Assembly (NCBI GenBank): GCA_016222905.1
Contig: JACRPZ010000014.1
Location: 1 to 43,643 of the forward strand
Reading direction: 5' to 3'
Source of the DNA: Nitrospirota bacterium
GTDB taxonomy: Bacteria > Nitrospirota > Thermodesulfovibrionia > UBA6902
Length of the DNA stretch: 43,643 nucleotides
Every line of letters begins with the position of its first letter. The first letter of the stretch is position 1. Positions 15,112-23,775 of this stretch are shown piece by piece. The notes under the pieces were generated by a model. It was not told the origin of the DNA. It searched no databases and was given only the letters and a program-made list of their open reading frames with translations. A program made the translations under genes and the position numbers.

Positions 15112-15774
15112 CTACCTCGTTGTTCCCTGCGCCGCCTTTCGCGCGGTCAATTTCATATCCATCCAGTTGAAAAATCCCATCAATAGCCCGACAGCAAAGA
15201 AACCGCCCGCAGGCAGGATCATTATGAGCAGCGGATGTCCCGGTACTATCGGAATGCCCCATAATGCGCCTTTTCCCAGAAGCTCCCTGAAGAAGCTGAT
15301 CACTATCATTGCTAAAAAGAAGCCGACACCCATACCGAAACCGTCAGCTACTGACGGAACAATCTTGTTCTTCACGGCAAAGACCTCAGCCCTCGCAAAT
15401 ATTGACGCGAACGCGACAATAAGCTGGATATAGAGACCTATCTGCTTGTAGACCGGCCTTGCAAACGCCGCCATCGACATATCTATCAGGCTCACATAAC
15501 CCGCAATGATCAGCATGAATATGGGAATACGTATCTTTGGGTTAATAAAATTTCTTATCAATGAAACAGTGAGATTGACCATTGTCTGAACAAAAATAAC
15601 CGCCACGCCCATAAAGAAACCGTTCTTTAAACTATTGGTCACCGCGATTGAAGGACATAGACTGATAGCCATCCTGAAGATGGTGTTCTCGCTGAACATC
15701 CCGTTTTTTATCAGCTCCCAGTTGCTTTTATCAGTGTGAGCCATGCTCTTCTTCTCCTCCTCCACCGCCGGCAA
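15112..15774 (-). CDS. rnfE: Rnf complex subunit RnfE
   Basis: A 220-residue membrane subunit of the RnfE/NqrD family. The N-terminal NWELIKNGMFSENTIFRMAISLCPSIAVTNSLKN block carries the conserved Cys-Pro. About six helices follow, ending GLLMGFFNWMDMK. The start overlaps the 3' end of rnfG by 44 bases. Starting instead at the internal Met at residue 11 (15744) would shorten the overlap and is possible. Confidence 0.93.
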   Translation of the reverse strand: MPAVEEEKKSMAHTDKSNWELIKNGMFSENTIFRMAISLCPSIAVTNSLKNGFFMGVAVIFVQTMVNLTVSLIRNFINPKIRIPIFMLIIAGYVSLIDMSMAAFARPVYKQIGLYIQLIVAFASIFARAEVFAVKNKIVPSVADGFGMGVGFFLAMIVISFFRELLGKGALWGIPIVPGHPLLIMILPAGGFFAVGLLMGFFNWMDMKLTARKAAQGTTR

Positions 15775-16396
15775 GTTTTTCTTTAAGCATCTTCACTCCG
15801 TTTTTCACCCCGTCTTCCGTCACTGCTCGGCTGGAGATCGTGGCGCCGGTTATCGCCTCTACTTTATCAGCGGTCTCTCCTTTTATAACAACGAGCGTAT
15901 CAAGGGTCTTGCCTTCAAACCTCTTCAGGAAATAATCCTTTTCGATCTCGTCTCCCAAACCGGGGGTCTCTGCGTGATGCAGAATATTTATCTTTTTAAC
16001 AGTATAATTTTTATCAATTGCAGTAAGAATATTTATATAACTTGAATAACCCTTTCCAAAGCCCTCGACAATATAGCCTATCTCTTCGGCATTTATGCAT
16101 TCTTTTTCCTCTATCATCTTCCCGGTCTTTTCATCCTTTACAGAATGCACCTTAACTTCGCCGCATTTTTTGGCTGAATAATATCCGGCGTGCTTTCCAT
16201 GCGGCGACCACTTGCCTATTTCTTCTATCTTGTCTGCCTCAGGCATCATGGTCTTGAGAGCCGCCTCCTTTTCCTCCTTCGCCTTTATGAACATAATAGG
16301 AGACGCCTTGGCATATACAAAAGCAAGGATCAGTCCGCCGATAACGTAGATAACAACAAGGTTGACTGTTATTTTTAGCATATCCTTTGGCGTCAT
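15731..16396 (-). CDS. rnfG: Rnf complex subunit RnfG
   Basis: A 221-residue subunit with one N-terminal membrane anchor (residues 9-27) and a periplasmic FMN-binding domain. The covalent flavin site is ITGATISSRAV near residues 182-192 (Thr in TGATISS). HAETPGLGDEI is the other conserved block. An insert with CGEVK...CIN near 78-102 is unusual. The stop is followed by a Gly/Glu-rich tail. It overlaps rnfD by 4 bases and rnfE by 44. Confidence 0.93.
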   Translation of the reverse strand: MTPKDMLKITVNLVVIYVIGGLILAFVYAKASPIMFIKAKEEKEAALKTMMPEADKIEEIGKWSPHGKHAGYYSAKKCGEVKVHSVKDEKTGKMIEEKECINAEEIGYIVEGFGKGYSSYINILTAIDKNYTVKKINILHHAETPGLGDEIEKDYFLKRFEGKTLDTLVVIKGETADKVEAITGATISSRAVTEDGVKNGVKMLKEKLAGGGGGEEEHGSH

Positions 16397-17397
16397 TTCT
16401 TCTTCTCCTTTACAGCGCCGAAGAGATCAGGCTTCACGCCCCTGTCAATCAGAGGAGCAAAACAGTTCATAAGGAGAATGGCGAACATAACGCCTTCAGG
16501 GAAGCCGCCCTTAAGACGTATCAGCATTGTAAGTGCGCCGCATCCTATGCCGAATATTATCTGCCCTTTTCTGATGGTAGGGCATGTCACGTAATCAGTT
16601 GCCATAAAGAATGCGCCTAATATAAGGCCGCCGCTGAGAAGGTGCACAACAGGGTCGCCAGTGAAGAGCGTGCCTTTGCCGCCAAAGACCCAGGCAAGAA
16701 CCCCGACTGTTGCGAGAAAAGAAAGAGGGATATGCCATGTTATGTATTTTTTATATAAGAGATAAGCTGCGCCTAATAGAAGCAAAATTGCGGATGTCTC
16801 TCCGAGAGAACCCGCTCTTTCCCCTGTGAGAAGGCTCATATAGAGGTCGCTCTTTGTGCCGAACTCCTCCATCAGTTTTCCAACACCTTCTTCTTTTAAT
16901 ATCCCAAGGGGCGTTGCGGTTGTCACCGCGTCAAGTCCGGTGAGTTTTGCCGTCGGCGCGCTCCATATCGTCATCGCCTTAGGCCAGGTTATGAGCAAAA
17001 AAGCCCTGCCTAAAAGCGCGGGGTTGAAGATGTTATAACCGAGACCGCCGAAGAGCTGTTTGACTATTACTACCGCCATGACCGAACCCACAATAGGCAC
17101 ATAAAATGGTAGGCTCGGCGGAAGGTTCATGCCGAGGAGAAGACCTGTCAGGAATGCGCTCCCGTCATTAATGGTGATCTTCCTGTTAAGCGCCTTCTGA
17201 AATATATATTCAGAGAGAACCGATGAGATGATACAGAGTGCTGTAACGAATATCGCCTTTGGACCAAAGAACCAGAATGATGCCAGTAACGCGGGGAAGA
17301 GCGCGGCACTGACGCTCCACATAATATGCCTTACAGACTCTTCATCCCTGACATGCGGGCTTACTGAAACTATAAATTGATCTCTTTTCGCTTCCAT
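16393..17397 (-). CDS. rnfD: Rnf complex subunit RnfD
   Basis: A 334-residue integral membrane subunit of the RnfD/NqrB family. The covalent FMN threonine lies in DAVTTATPLG (about 174-183). Other markers are GGLGYNIFNPALLGRAFLLI, GAFFMATDYVTCPT and the C-terminal RLKGGFPEGVMFAILLMN. It lies 26 bases after rnfC and overlaps rnfG by 4 bases, so the operon is tightly coupled. Confidence 0.95.
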   Translation of the reverse strand: MEAKRDQFIVSVSPHVRDEESVRHIMWSVSAALFPALLASFWFFGPKAIFVTALCIISSVLSEYIFQKALNRKITINDGSAFLTGLLLGMNLPPSLPFYVPIVGSVMAVVIVKQLFGGLGYNIFNPALLGRAFLLITWPKAMTIWSAPTAKLTGLDAVTTATPLGILKEEGVGKLMEEFGTKSDLYMSLLTGERAGSLGETSAILLLLGAAYLLYKKYITWHIPLSFLATVGVLAWVFGGKGTLFTGDPVVHLLSGGLILGAFFMATDYVTCPTIRKGQIIFGIGCGALTMLIRLKGGFPEGVMFAILLMNCFAPLIDRGVKPDLFGAVKEKKK

Positions 17398-17423
17398 CTT
17401 CCCCTTTTAAATTATGATATTGA

Positions 17424-18737
17424 CTACCCCGGCTTTGTCTGCGATTTTGCAAGCCTTACGAACTGTACCATCGGCCTCTTTGATGGGCAGACAAACGCGC
17501 ATGAGCCGCACTCAAAGCAGTCAAACAGATTATATGCTTTTGCATCCTCGTAATGTCCCTTTTCCGATAGTATGCTCAGCATTGACGGATTTAGCCCCAT
17601 AGGGCAGACATCTATGCAGCGCCCGCACCTTATGCACGCGGAATATTCCTCTGAAGATACGAATTCATCCTCAGACTGAACAAGAATTCCGGATGTGCCT
17701 TTTATCACCGGCACATCAAGGCTCCACTGAGCAAACCCCATCATCGGACCGCCTGATATTACCTTTGCGGCATTTTCGGTGAGGCCGCCGCATTCTTCAA
17801 TAAGCTCGGACACAAGAGTTCCAATGCGGACCATAAGGTTCTTTGGTTCCTTTACACCTTTGCCGGTAACTGTTACCACCCTTTCAGTCAGAGGTTTGCC
17901 AAAACGGACAGCCTCGTAAATAGCAAGCGCAGTGCCGACATTTTGAACTACGGCACCTACATCCATAGGAAGACCGCCTTTGCCCGGGACTTCCCTGCCG
18001 GTCAGCGCCTTTATAAGCATCTTTTCAGCGCCCTGCGGATACTTGACGGTAAGAGGGCTGACTTCAATTCCCGGCTCATTTGCCGCTGCTTTCTTCATCG
18101 CCTCGATAGCATCAGGCTTGTTCTTCTCTATGCCTATAAATCCTTTATTCACGCCGACCGATTTCATGATGAGTTTTAACCCGGCAACAATATCCTGAGG
18201 CCGCTCCACCATCAGCCTGTGGTCAGCGGTCAGATAGGGCTCGCACTCGGCCCCGTTCAGTATTACTGTGTCTATGGTCTTCTCTTTGGGAGGCGAGAGT
18301 TTTACATTGGTAGGAAAAGTAGCCCCGCCAAGGCCTACTATCCCAGCTTCTTTTATGCAGGTCTTTATCTCATCAGCGCTCAGCTTCATGAAATCGGGGT
18401 TCTCTTTTAAGGTTATGCTCTCATCTTTTTCATCGCTTTCAATTACAACGGAAGTAACCATCCTTCCGGAAGGATGAAGGAATTCGCTTATGGCAACCAC
18501 CTTGCCTGAGATGGAGGCATGTACCGGCGCTGAAACAAAGCCGGGGGGTGAACCTATGACCTGATTTCTTTTAACTTCATCGCCAATTGTGACCTCAACT
18601 TTTGCAGGCGCTCCTATGTGCTGGCTCAATGGGATGACAACTCTCTTGGGGATGCGTGCCTGCTGAACAGGCTTGCTTGCGGTTAATTCCTTGAAATCGT
18701 TAGGATGTACGCCTCTTTCAAATGTGGCGGTCTTCAC
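17424..18737 (-). CDS. rnfC: Rnf complex subunit RnfC
   Basis: A 437-residue peripheral subunit that exchanges electrons with NAD(H). It has an N-terminal barrel-sandwich region, the nucleotide/FMN-binding GIVGLGGATFPTNVKL block (about 132-147), a SLBB-like region, and two ferredoxin motifs near the end: CIRCGRCIDVCPMG and CFECGSCAFVCPSKRP. Length is that of the acetogen/Thermotoga-type subunit. It is first in the operon, in the order C-D-G-E-A-B. The start is ATG at 18737. Confidence 0.95.
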   Translation of the reverse strand: MKTATFERGVHPNDFKELTASKPVQQARIPKRVVIPLSQHIGAPAKVEVTIGDEVKRNQVIGSPPGFVSAPVHASISGKVVAISEFLHPSGRMVTSVVIESDEKDESITLKENPDFMKLSADEIKTCIKEAGIVGLGGATFPTNVKLSPPKEKTIDTVILNGAECEPYLTADHRLMVERPQDIVAGLKLIMKSVGVNKGFIGIEKNKPDAIEAMKKAAANEPGIEVSPLTVKYPQGAEKMLIKALTGREVPGKGGLPMDVGAVVQNVGTALAIYEAVRFGKPLTERVVTVTGKGVKEPKNLMVRIGTLVSELIEECGGLTENAAKVISGGPMMGFAQWSLDVPVIKGTSGILVQSEDEFVSSEEYSACIRCGRCIDVCPMGLNPSMLSILSEKGHYEDAKAYNLFDCFECGSCAFVCPSKRPMVQFVRLAKSQTKPG

Positions 18738-18791
18738 TATTTCTTCTCCGTTTCGAGCAATTATTGTGCTTGAAGAAAACAGAAACGATAA

Positions 18792-18816
18792 ACCCTTTCA
18801 GCAGAAGGGGTAAAAA
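18792..18816 (-). promoter_or_regulatory. Hairpin in the rnf leader
   Basis: An imperfect stem with arms ACCCCTT and AAGGGTTT around CTGCTGA lies about 55 bases before the rnfC start codon. It may be an mRNA-stabilising or attenuator structure. No convincing -35/-10 pair was found upstream of it on the minus strand. Confidence 0.3.
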
Positions 18817-18929
18817 ATTGCTTATAACGTAACATTTCATATTCTTTCAAGTCAACCTTTTATGCTATTGATTGACCACACATTCAAATTTATGCTACTT
18901 TTACTCAGCAGTTAAGATAATAATTGATT

Positions 18930-19289
18930 ATGTTTTGGGAATATAGCAAATTAATATTAATTGAAATCGGCGTAGGCTTAGTTCTCATGATAGGGGCGTT
19001 TTCGAAAAAGTCGTCTGCTGTTAGATGGGCAAAGAGAATTTTGTTCTTTGCCGGTCTTAGTGGGCTGATTTCTGGCGTTCTTGGAATGATTAAAATCTAT
19101 TATTCCTCAACAATGACTGCACGACACCTTAACCTCCTTGCGCATTATAAAACCTTGCTCGGTGGATTAACACTCGGTTTCCTGATTACCTTATTCGCTT
19201 CCGGTGAATTAAGTAAAAAGAAATGGAGTAAACCCAAAAGTAAAAATAATGAAGAGACAAAGAGCAATAACATTACTATAAATGAATGA
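18930..19289 (+). CDS. Small membrane protein, unknown
   Basis: A 119-residue protein with three likely membrane segments (about 7-23, 36-57 and 72-92) and a charged Lys/Asn-rich tail. I do not recognise a family. The ATG at 18930 is preferred over a TTG at 18924. A possible promoter (TTGACC at 18872, 18-base spacer, TACTTT at 18896) precedes it. It is the first gene of the accessory strip and points away from the rnf operon. Confidence 0.6.
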   Translation: MFWEYSKLILIEIGVGLVLMIGAFSKKSSAVRWAKRILFFAGLSGLISGVLGMIKIYYSSTMTARHLNLLAHYKTLLGGLTLGFLITLFASGELSKKKWSKPKSKNNEETKSNNITINE

Positions 19290-19311
19290 TAGAACTGATG
19301 GCGATTGATTA

Positions 19312-19411
19312 ATTTACCTGACTACAAAATATGTGCGGAAATTTTAAGATTCTTTGTCCAGATTCCCTTCACTTTTAGCAATTCATCTACGGTTTTATAA
19401 GACTTACCCTG
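19312..19411 (-). pseudogene. Decayed 3' end of a helix-hairpin-helix gene, copy 1
   Basis: The minus strand encodes KQGKSYKTVDELLKVKGI followed by a Trp where the hairpin Gly should be, then a frameshifted end and a TAG at 19322-19324. It is a remnant of a ComEA-like helix-hairpin-helix C-terminus. It is about 80% like copies 2 and 3 by eye. It lies just upstream of hicB. No intact gene is nearby. Confidence 0.7.
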
Positions 19412-19503
19412 TTTGACATTTTCTGCATGAAATTGATGTGAATTAATGCTATAATGCGTGTATCTGAATCGGACATTAAATTTCCTGAATTGGAGTAGAA
19501 ACT

Positions 19504-19725
19504 ATGCATAAGCAGCTTACAGCAATTATCGAGCGTGAAGAAGGCGGGTACGTCTCGCTTTGTCCGGAACTTGATATCGCCAGTCAAGGTAATACAATCG
19601 AAGAAGCCCGCGAGAATCTTCGCGAAGCCCTTGAGTTATTCTTTGAAACTGCTTCCCCCACGGAGATTCAGACGCGCTTGCACGAGGAAGTTTACGTAAC
19701 AAGAGTGGATGTTGCAGTTGGGTAA
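19504..19725 (+). CDS. hicB: HicB-type antitoxin
   Basis: A 73-residue partial RNase H-fold HicB antitoxin: LTAIIEREEGGYVSLCPELD then ASQGNTIEEARENLREALELF. It lacks the C-terminal DNA-binding domain of longer HicB proteins. It would bind and neutralise the HicA mRNase. It precedes hicA and overlaps it by 17 bases. A TATAAT at 19450-19455 and GGAG ahead of the ATG suggest its own promoter. It is flanked by two copies of the helix-hairpin-helix remnant. Confidence 0.92.
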   Translation: MHKQLTAIIEREEGGYVSLCPELDIASQGNTIEEARENLREALELFFETASPTEIQTRLHEEVYVTRVDVAVG

Positions 19726-19939
19726 GCTTCGCATCCTTTCAGGGAAGCAAGTCTGCGACATTCTCGTGCGACACGGCTTTGTTCAGGTGCGTCAGCGCGG
19801 CAGTCATATCGTAATGCAGAAACGTCTGCCTGATACGACGATCACCGTGCCAGTTCCGAATCATTCAGAATTACGCATCGGCACACTTCAATCCATTATC
19901 CGTCAGGCAGGTCTAAATAAATCTGAATTCGAGTCCTAA
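19709..19939 (+). CDS. hicA: HicA-type mRNA interferase toxin
   Basis: A 76-residue dsRBD-fold HicA toxin that cleaves mRNA. The core is GKQVCDILVRHGFVQVRQRG followed by the catalytic His in GSHIVMQK, then ITVPVPNHSELRIGTLQSII. An ATG at 19709 and a TTG at 19718 are both possible starts; either overlaps or nearly abuts hicB. The order antitoxin first is one of the two known arrangements. Confidence 0.92.
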   Translation: MLQLGKLRILSGKQVCDILVRHGFVQVRQRGSHIVMQKRLPDTTITVPVPNHSELRIGTLQSIIRQAGLNKSEFES

Positions 19940-19961
19940 CGCAACACCCAACCAACGGCTG

Positions 19962-20115
19962 ATTTACCTGACTACAAAATAAGGGCGGAATTTTTTAAGT
20001 TTCTTTGTCCCGATTCCCTTCACTTTGTCTAATTCATCTACAGTCTTATATGGCCGTCCGGCTATGATCCTCGCTGAAGTGCCTCCCCTGATGCATTGTC
20101 AAAAATATGTTTGAC
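19962..20115 (-). pseudogene. 3' end of a helix-hairpin-helix gene, copy 2
   Basis: The best preserved copy. The minus strand encodes ARIIAGRPYKTVDELDKVKG, then IGTKKLKKFRPYFVVR and a TAA at 19964-19966, which is the normal end of a ComEA-like DNA-binding domain. The frame loses homology upstream, near 20090. The outer end carries TGTCAAAAATATGTTTGAC, an inverted-repeat-like sequence whose TTTGAC also appears at the outer ends of copies 1 and 3. It separates hicBA from the cupin gene. Confidence 0.75.
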
Positions 20116-20210
20116 TATTACCTTTTTTCATGATAGCTTGTTAATAGATATCTAAAAAGTTTAAAACTAAATGCTATATGCTCATAATGGACAAGGAAAG
20201 GAGATTTAAA

Positions 20211-20669
20211 ATGAAACGGATAATGTATTACATCGTGATCGTCAGCATGGTTTTCGGACTGTCGAATTTCGTAATGGCACACGAAGAATCCAAAATGGGC
20301 GGCAATGAGAAAGATATGTCTAAGATGGAGACGCTGCCTAAGCCAAACGAAATTTCTAAAGCCAGTTTCCCTCTCGTAGTAAAGACAGGCGACTATGATC
20401 TGTTGACAATCGTCCTGGATTTCCCGACCGGTTCCGGCTTTCTGCCGCATTCCCATGGCGGATATGTGCTTGCGACCGTACTGGAGGGAGAGATGACTTT
20501 GCAGGATAAAGGTGCAGAACGAAAAGTTAAGGCAGGAGAGAGCTGGACGGAAAATCCCGGAGATGTGCATTCCGTGATCAATCAAGGTACGGTGAACACT
20601 CGTGTAGTGGTGGCCATGCTGCTGCCGAAGGGCTCCTCTGCAACTACCATGTCGGATGGCGGCAAGTAA
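20211..20669 (+). CDS. Periplasmic cupin-domain protein
   Basis: A 152-residue exported single-domain cupin. The signal peptide ends at about VMAHEE. The cupin motifs are PHSHGGYVLATVLEGEM (metal-binding His residues) and PGDVHSVINQGT. The substrate is unknown; cupins of this type bind a metal and small ligands. The ATG at 20211 is chosen because a perfect AAGGAAAGGAG precedes it; an upstream in-frame ATG at 20178 lacks one. It stands alone between repeat copy 2 and an addiction module. Confidence 0.85.
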   Translation: MKRIMYYIVIVSMVFGLSNFVMAHEESKMGGNEKDMSKMETLPKPNEISKASFPLVVKTGDYDLLTIVLDFPTGSGFLPHSHGGYVLATVLEGEMTLQDKGAERKVKAGESWTENPGDVHSVINQGTVNTRVVVAMLLPKGSSATTMSDGGK

Positions 20670-20869
20670 CGTTGGTAAGGGCAAAAAGTTAATGGGTTCA
20701 AAAAAAACGATGAATAGTCACATCCCGTGTTTCGTCCATATTTACCAATACGTTGCGTGGCGGCTCGACTGCTGCGTTGTGACAAGATAACAGGAAATGT
20801 TTAACTTAATTATTCTAAAATATAAAAAAAGCAGGCGTTAATAATTAAAGAAATGTGAGGTGAAAATAC

Positions 20870-21082
20870 ATGATATTACAGCTCGACAAAATGACAACAG
20901 CCGATAAAATTCGTGCTATGGAGTCTCTATGGGATGATTTGTGTAAACATGCTGAGTCAGTAACTTCTCCATCATGGCACAAGGATATTTTATCGCAGCG
21001 GGAAAAATCTGCGGCCAAAGGCAAAGAAAAATTCAATGACTGGGACAGAGAGAAAAAAAGAATTAGAAAATCCTTAGAATGA
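20870..21082 (+). CDS. Addiction module antitoxin (TIGR02574 type)
   Basis: A 70-residue protein of the 'putative addiction module component' family: MTTADKIRAMESLWDDLCKH followed by PSWHKDILSQRE and a charged helical tail. It should neutralise the RelE/ParE-like toxin encoded just downstream, with which it shares an ATGA overlap at 21079-21082. A GTGAGGTGA Shine-Dalgarno precedes the ATG. Confidence 0.88.
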   Translation: MILQLDKMTTADKIRAMESLWDDLCKHAESVTSPSWHKDILSQREKSAAKGKEKFNDWDREKKRIRKSLE

Positions 21083-21375
21083 AAATTCGTATTCTTGAAT
21101 CTGCATCACAAGACTTGATAGATGGATTTCATTTCTACGAAAAACAATCCATTGGCCTCGGCAACTACTTCATAGATTCCCTGTTTTCTGACATTGATTC
21201 GCTGCAAATTTATGCTCTAATTCATCCCGTTTACTTCGGCTATCACCGGATGCTTTCAAAACGGTTTCCATTTGCTGTCTACTACAAAATATCTGAGGAT
21301 GAAGCCTTAGTTTATGCAGTTCTTGATTGCCGCAGGAATCCTGCTTTGATAAGAAGACAATTAGATAAATTTTAA
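21079..21375 (+). CDS. RelE/ParE-family toxin
   Basis: A 98-residue toxin of the RelE/ParE fold: ILESASQDLIDGFHFYEKQS, LQIYALIHPVYFGYHRMLSK and FPFAVYYKISEDEALVYAVLDCRRNPALI. The second-strand and C-terminal blocks are those of the ParE-like branch that pairs with TIGR02574 antitoxins. Whether it targets gyrase or mRNA cannot be told. It is translationally coupled to the antitoxin by 4 bases. Confidence 0.88.
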   Translation: MKIRILESASQDLIDGFHFYEKQSIGLGNYFIDSLFSDIDSLQIYALIHPVYFGYHRMLSKRFPFAVYYKISEDEALVYAVLDCRRNPALIRRQLDKF

Positions 21376-21418
21376 CAAATTAATCCAACGTATTTTGGGC
21401 ATTCTCCATAAGAGACAT

Positions 21419-21778
21419 ATGGACATAAAATCTATGATAAGTCAGTTTATTGGCATCATTTGCGCTGTAGTTATTGTTTCTTATCCATTTAAATCTTACG
21501 CAAAGGCTTATTCTGAGCTTGAAGGAAAGATTATAGCAGGTCAACCCAAACAGGAGATTAAGGACTTGCTTGGAGAGCCTGTTGATAAGAAGATTATCGT
21601 AAAGCGCAATAAATATCTTTGGGGACCTGAAGAAGAATTTTGGGACGAGATACCGATGGAGACCATATTAGAGGTCTGGGGGTATGAATTTTCTGACGGA
21701 CATCTGAATCTCTACTTCATCAATAAAGGGGATAGCCTGAATTACAAAGCCTTTGCTCCCAAAGGCGTAATCTATTGA
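21419..21778 (+). CDS. Exported small protein, BamE/SmpA-like
   Basis: A 119-residue protein with an N-terminal signal peptide or anchor (about residues 6-27) and a compact domain. KIIAGQPKQEIKDLLGEPVD resembles the 'G.s..ev...lG.P' helix-turn of BamE/SmpA/OmlA folds, followed by strands ending YLWGPEEEFW and HLNLYFINKG. The ATG at 21419 is chosen over a TTG at 21395. Function is unknown; it is the last gene of the accessory strip. Confidence 0.6.
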   Translation: MDIKSMISQFIGIICAVVIVSYPFKSYAKAYSELEGKIIAGQPKQEIKDLLGEPVDKKIIVKRNKYLWGPEEEFWDEIPMETILEVWGYEFSDGHLNLYFINKGDSLNYKAFAPKGVIY

Positions 21779-21818
21779 AGTTTTCAATGCGCTGCTGTCA
21801 CTGCTAAGGGATTTCCTT

Positions 21819-21963
21819 ATTACCTACAAGAGCGGAATTTATTAAGTTTCTTTGGGCCGATTCCTTTCACTTTCAGCAATTCATCTAAGGTGTTATAGGG
21901 TCCGTGTGGCGGCCCTACCCTATTTACTCATATGAGGCGACCGGACAGTATGTTTTTTTGACA
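21819..21963 (-). pseudogene. Decayed 3' end of a helix-hairpin-helix gene, copy 3
   Basis: The minus strand encodes GPYNTLDELLKVKGIGPKKL, then NKFRSCR and a TAG, so the hairpin is intact but the tail is shifted. It abuts the 3' end of rnhB and marks the inner border of the accessory strip. The outer end has TATGTTTTTTTGACAG, similar to the border of copy 2. Confidence 0.7.
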
Positions 21964-21970
21964 GTAAAAA

Positions 21971-22600
21971 TTATTTAAGAGACAGACTTGTATCCGGCAC
22001 TTTAAAGCTTCTCCGGTGAATGGGGCATGGTCCGTGTAAACGCAAGAGTTCAACATGCTTTTTCGTGCAGTATCCTTTGTGTTGCCTGAATTCATAGGCA
22101 GGATACTTTTCGTGATAATCGAACATTATATCATCCCTCACAACCTTGGCAACAATCGAGGCGGCAGCTATTGATGAGCTTATTGATTCTCCTTTTATTA
22201 TTGACTCTTGCTCAATGCCGACATCCGGCAGATTGACAGCATCTATCATCAGAATATCGGGTTTAAGTTTCAGGTCTCTTACGGCGGCTGCCATGGCGTG
22301 TTTCGTGGAGTTGAGTATATTTATCTTATCAATAATATCGGCAGTTACAATCCCAACGCCGATATTAAGAGCAGAAGATGTTATTTCCCAGAAGAACCTG
22401 TTGCGCTCATTTTCAGAGGTCTGTTTTGAGTCTCTTAGACCTCTTATAACAAGCCCTGACGGAAGTATAACAGCGGCTGCCACCACAGGCCCTGCTAAAG
22501 GGCCCCTGCCTGCTTCGTCAATGCCTGCAAGAATGGGGTTTTTTAGGCGGATATTTTCATCATACTGAAAAATAGAGGTCGGTTCTATTCTTTTGATCAT
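21971..22600 (-). CDS. rnhB: Ribonuclease HII
   Basis: A 209-residue RNase HII that removes ribonucleotides from DNA. The active-site blocks are LAGIDEAGRGPLAGPVVAAA (Asp-Glu), LMIDAVNLP and SIIKGESISSSIAAASIVAKV with the final conserved Asp in the following VVRDD. It lies 31 bases after rplS, in the usual order. Confidence 0.95.
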   Translation of the reverse strand: MIKRIEPTSIFQYDENIRLKNPILAGIDEAGRGPLAGPVVAAAVILPSGLVIRGLRDSKQTSENERNRFFWEITSSALNIGVGIVTADIIDKINILNSTKHAMAAAVRDLKLKPDILMIDAVNLPDVGIEQESIIKGESISSSIAAASIVAKVVRDDIMFDYHEKYPAYEFRQHKGYCTKKHVELLRLHGPCPIHRRSFKVPDTSLSLK

Positions 22601-22631
22601 TCAAGCTTTGGACTTGTTCAGTATTTCGATG

Positions 22632-22982
22632 TTAAGTTTTGTTGAATGATTTTTCCTTTATCTTGGTTGCCTTACCTTTTTTATCACGCAGATAATAAAG
22701 CTTTGCCCTTCTGACTTTTCCTTCCTTGACAACCTTGATCTTCTCTATCAGCGGAGAGTGGATAGGGAATATTTTTTCAACCCCTACCCCGTAAGATATC
22801 TTTCTAACCCTGAAGGTCTCGCGTGTTCCGCTTCCTCTTCTGCCGATAACAGCGCCTTCAAATGACTGGAGCCTCTCCTTCTCTCCTTCTTTGACCCTCA
22901 TTGTAACTTTAACGGTATCACCAACGTTAAAAGGCGGGATTTCCTTTTTATAAGATTCTTCAATTATCTTTATCGCATTCAT
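22632..22982 (-). CDS. rplS: 50S ribosomal protein L19
   Basis: A 116-residue L19 with the typical [20 protein letters not shown] and [20 protein letters not shown] blocks and C-terminal [21 protein letters not shown] Shine-Dalgarno (AGGAGG) precedes the ATG. It follows trmD. Confidence 0.97.
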   Translation of the reverse strand: MNAIKIIEESYKKEIPPFNVGDTVKVTMRVKEGEKERLQSFEGAVIGRRGSGTRETFRVRKISYGVGVEKIFPIHSPLIEKIKVVKEGKVRRAKLYYLRDKKGKATKIKEKSFNKT

Positions 22983-23012
22983 TTCACAGTCCTCCTGTAA
23001 ATTTTATATCTG

Positions 23013-23753
23013 TTAATCGATCTCTTCTGAAAATATCTCAGAAATCAGCTTTTTATCCTCGCCGGCAAGCTCAATCTTCTCCATCAGGTCAGGCCTTGCT
23101 TTAAGCGTCTTTCTTAATGCCTCTTTCCTCCTCCAAAGCCATATCTCATTATGGTTTCCCGAGAGAAGAACCTGCGGGACTTTTAATCCCCTGAACTCGC
23201 TCGGCCTTGTATAATGAGGATAGTCGAGCATTTTCCATGAGAACGACTCATCCTCTATCGAATTTTTATCGCCTAATGCCCCGGGAATAAGTCTCGTTGC
23301 CGCATCAATTACAACAAGCGCGGCAAGCTCTCCGCCGGTAATAACATAATCTCCGATCGAGACCTCTTCATCGACAATAGAGATGTTGACCCTCTCATCA
23401 ATGCCTTCGTAACGGCCGCATATAAATACAAATCTCTTCTCTTCCCTTGAAAAGTCCTCAGCCATGGATTGGTCAAAAGGCTTTCCCTGCGGGCTCAAAA
23501 GCACGACCCTTCTCGGAACACCGTCTTCTTTCAGGGCATCCATTGCCCTGAATATCGGCTCCGGCTTGAAGACCATACCTGCTCCGCCCCCGAAAGGAGA
23601 ATCATCTACAGCTTTATGCCTGCCTGATGCAAAGTCCCTGATATTGACAACTTTAACATCCAGTATCTTCTTCTCTTGCGCCCTCTTTAGAATACTCTCG
23701 TTGAGATAGGCATTTATTATCTCGGGGAAAATTGTCAGGACATCACATCTCAC
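23013..23753 (-). CDS. trmD: tRNA (guanine37-N1)-methyltransferase
   Basis: A 246-residue SPOUT methyltransferase for m1G37. VRCDVLTIFPEIINAYL begins the family's conserved N-terminus, so the GTG at 23753 is chosen. An in-frame ATG at 23834 would add 27 unrelated residues that run through a 14-base hairpin. Knot motifs are LLSPQGKPFDQ, FICGRYEGIDERV and IGDYVITGGELAALV. rimM, normally upstream, is absent. Confidence 0.93.
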   Translation of the reverse strand: MRCDVLTIFPEIINAYLNESILKRAQEKKILDVKVVNIRDFASGRHKAVDDSPFGGGAGMVFKPEPIFRAMDALKEDGVPRRVVLLSPQGKPFDQSMAEDFSREEKRFVFICGRYEGIDERVNISIVDEEVSIGDYVITGGELAALVVIDAATRLIPGALGDKNSIEDESFSWKMLDYPHYTRPSEFRGLKVPQVLLSGNHNEIWLWRRKEALRKTLKARPDLMEKIELAGEDKKLISEIFSEEID

Positions 23754-23775
23754 TTGCTGTATATTTAGCTTTTCT

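Noticed and set aside
20118-20684. A 188-codon open frame on the minus strand opposite the cupin gene
   Set aside because: The plus strand encodes a cupin with signal peptide, both cupin motifs and a strong Shine-Dalgarno; the minus frame has biased His/Arg composition and no motif.
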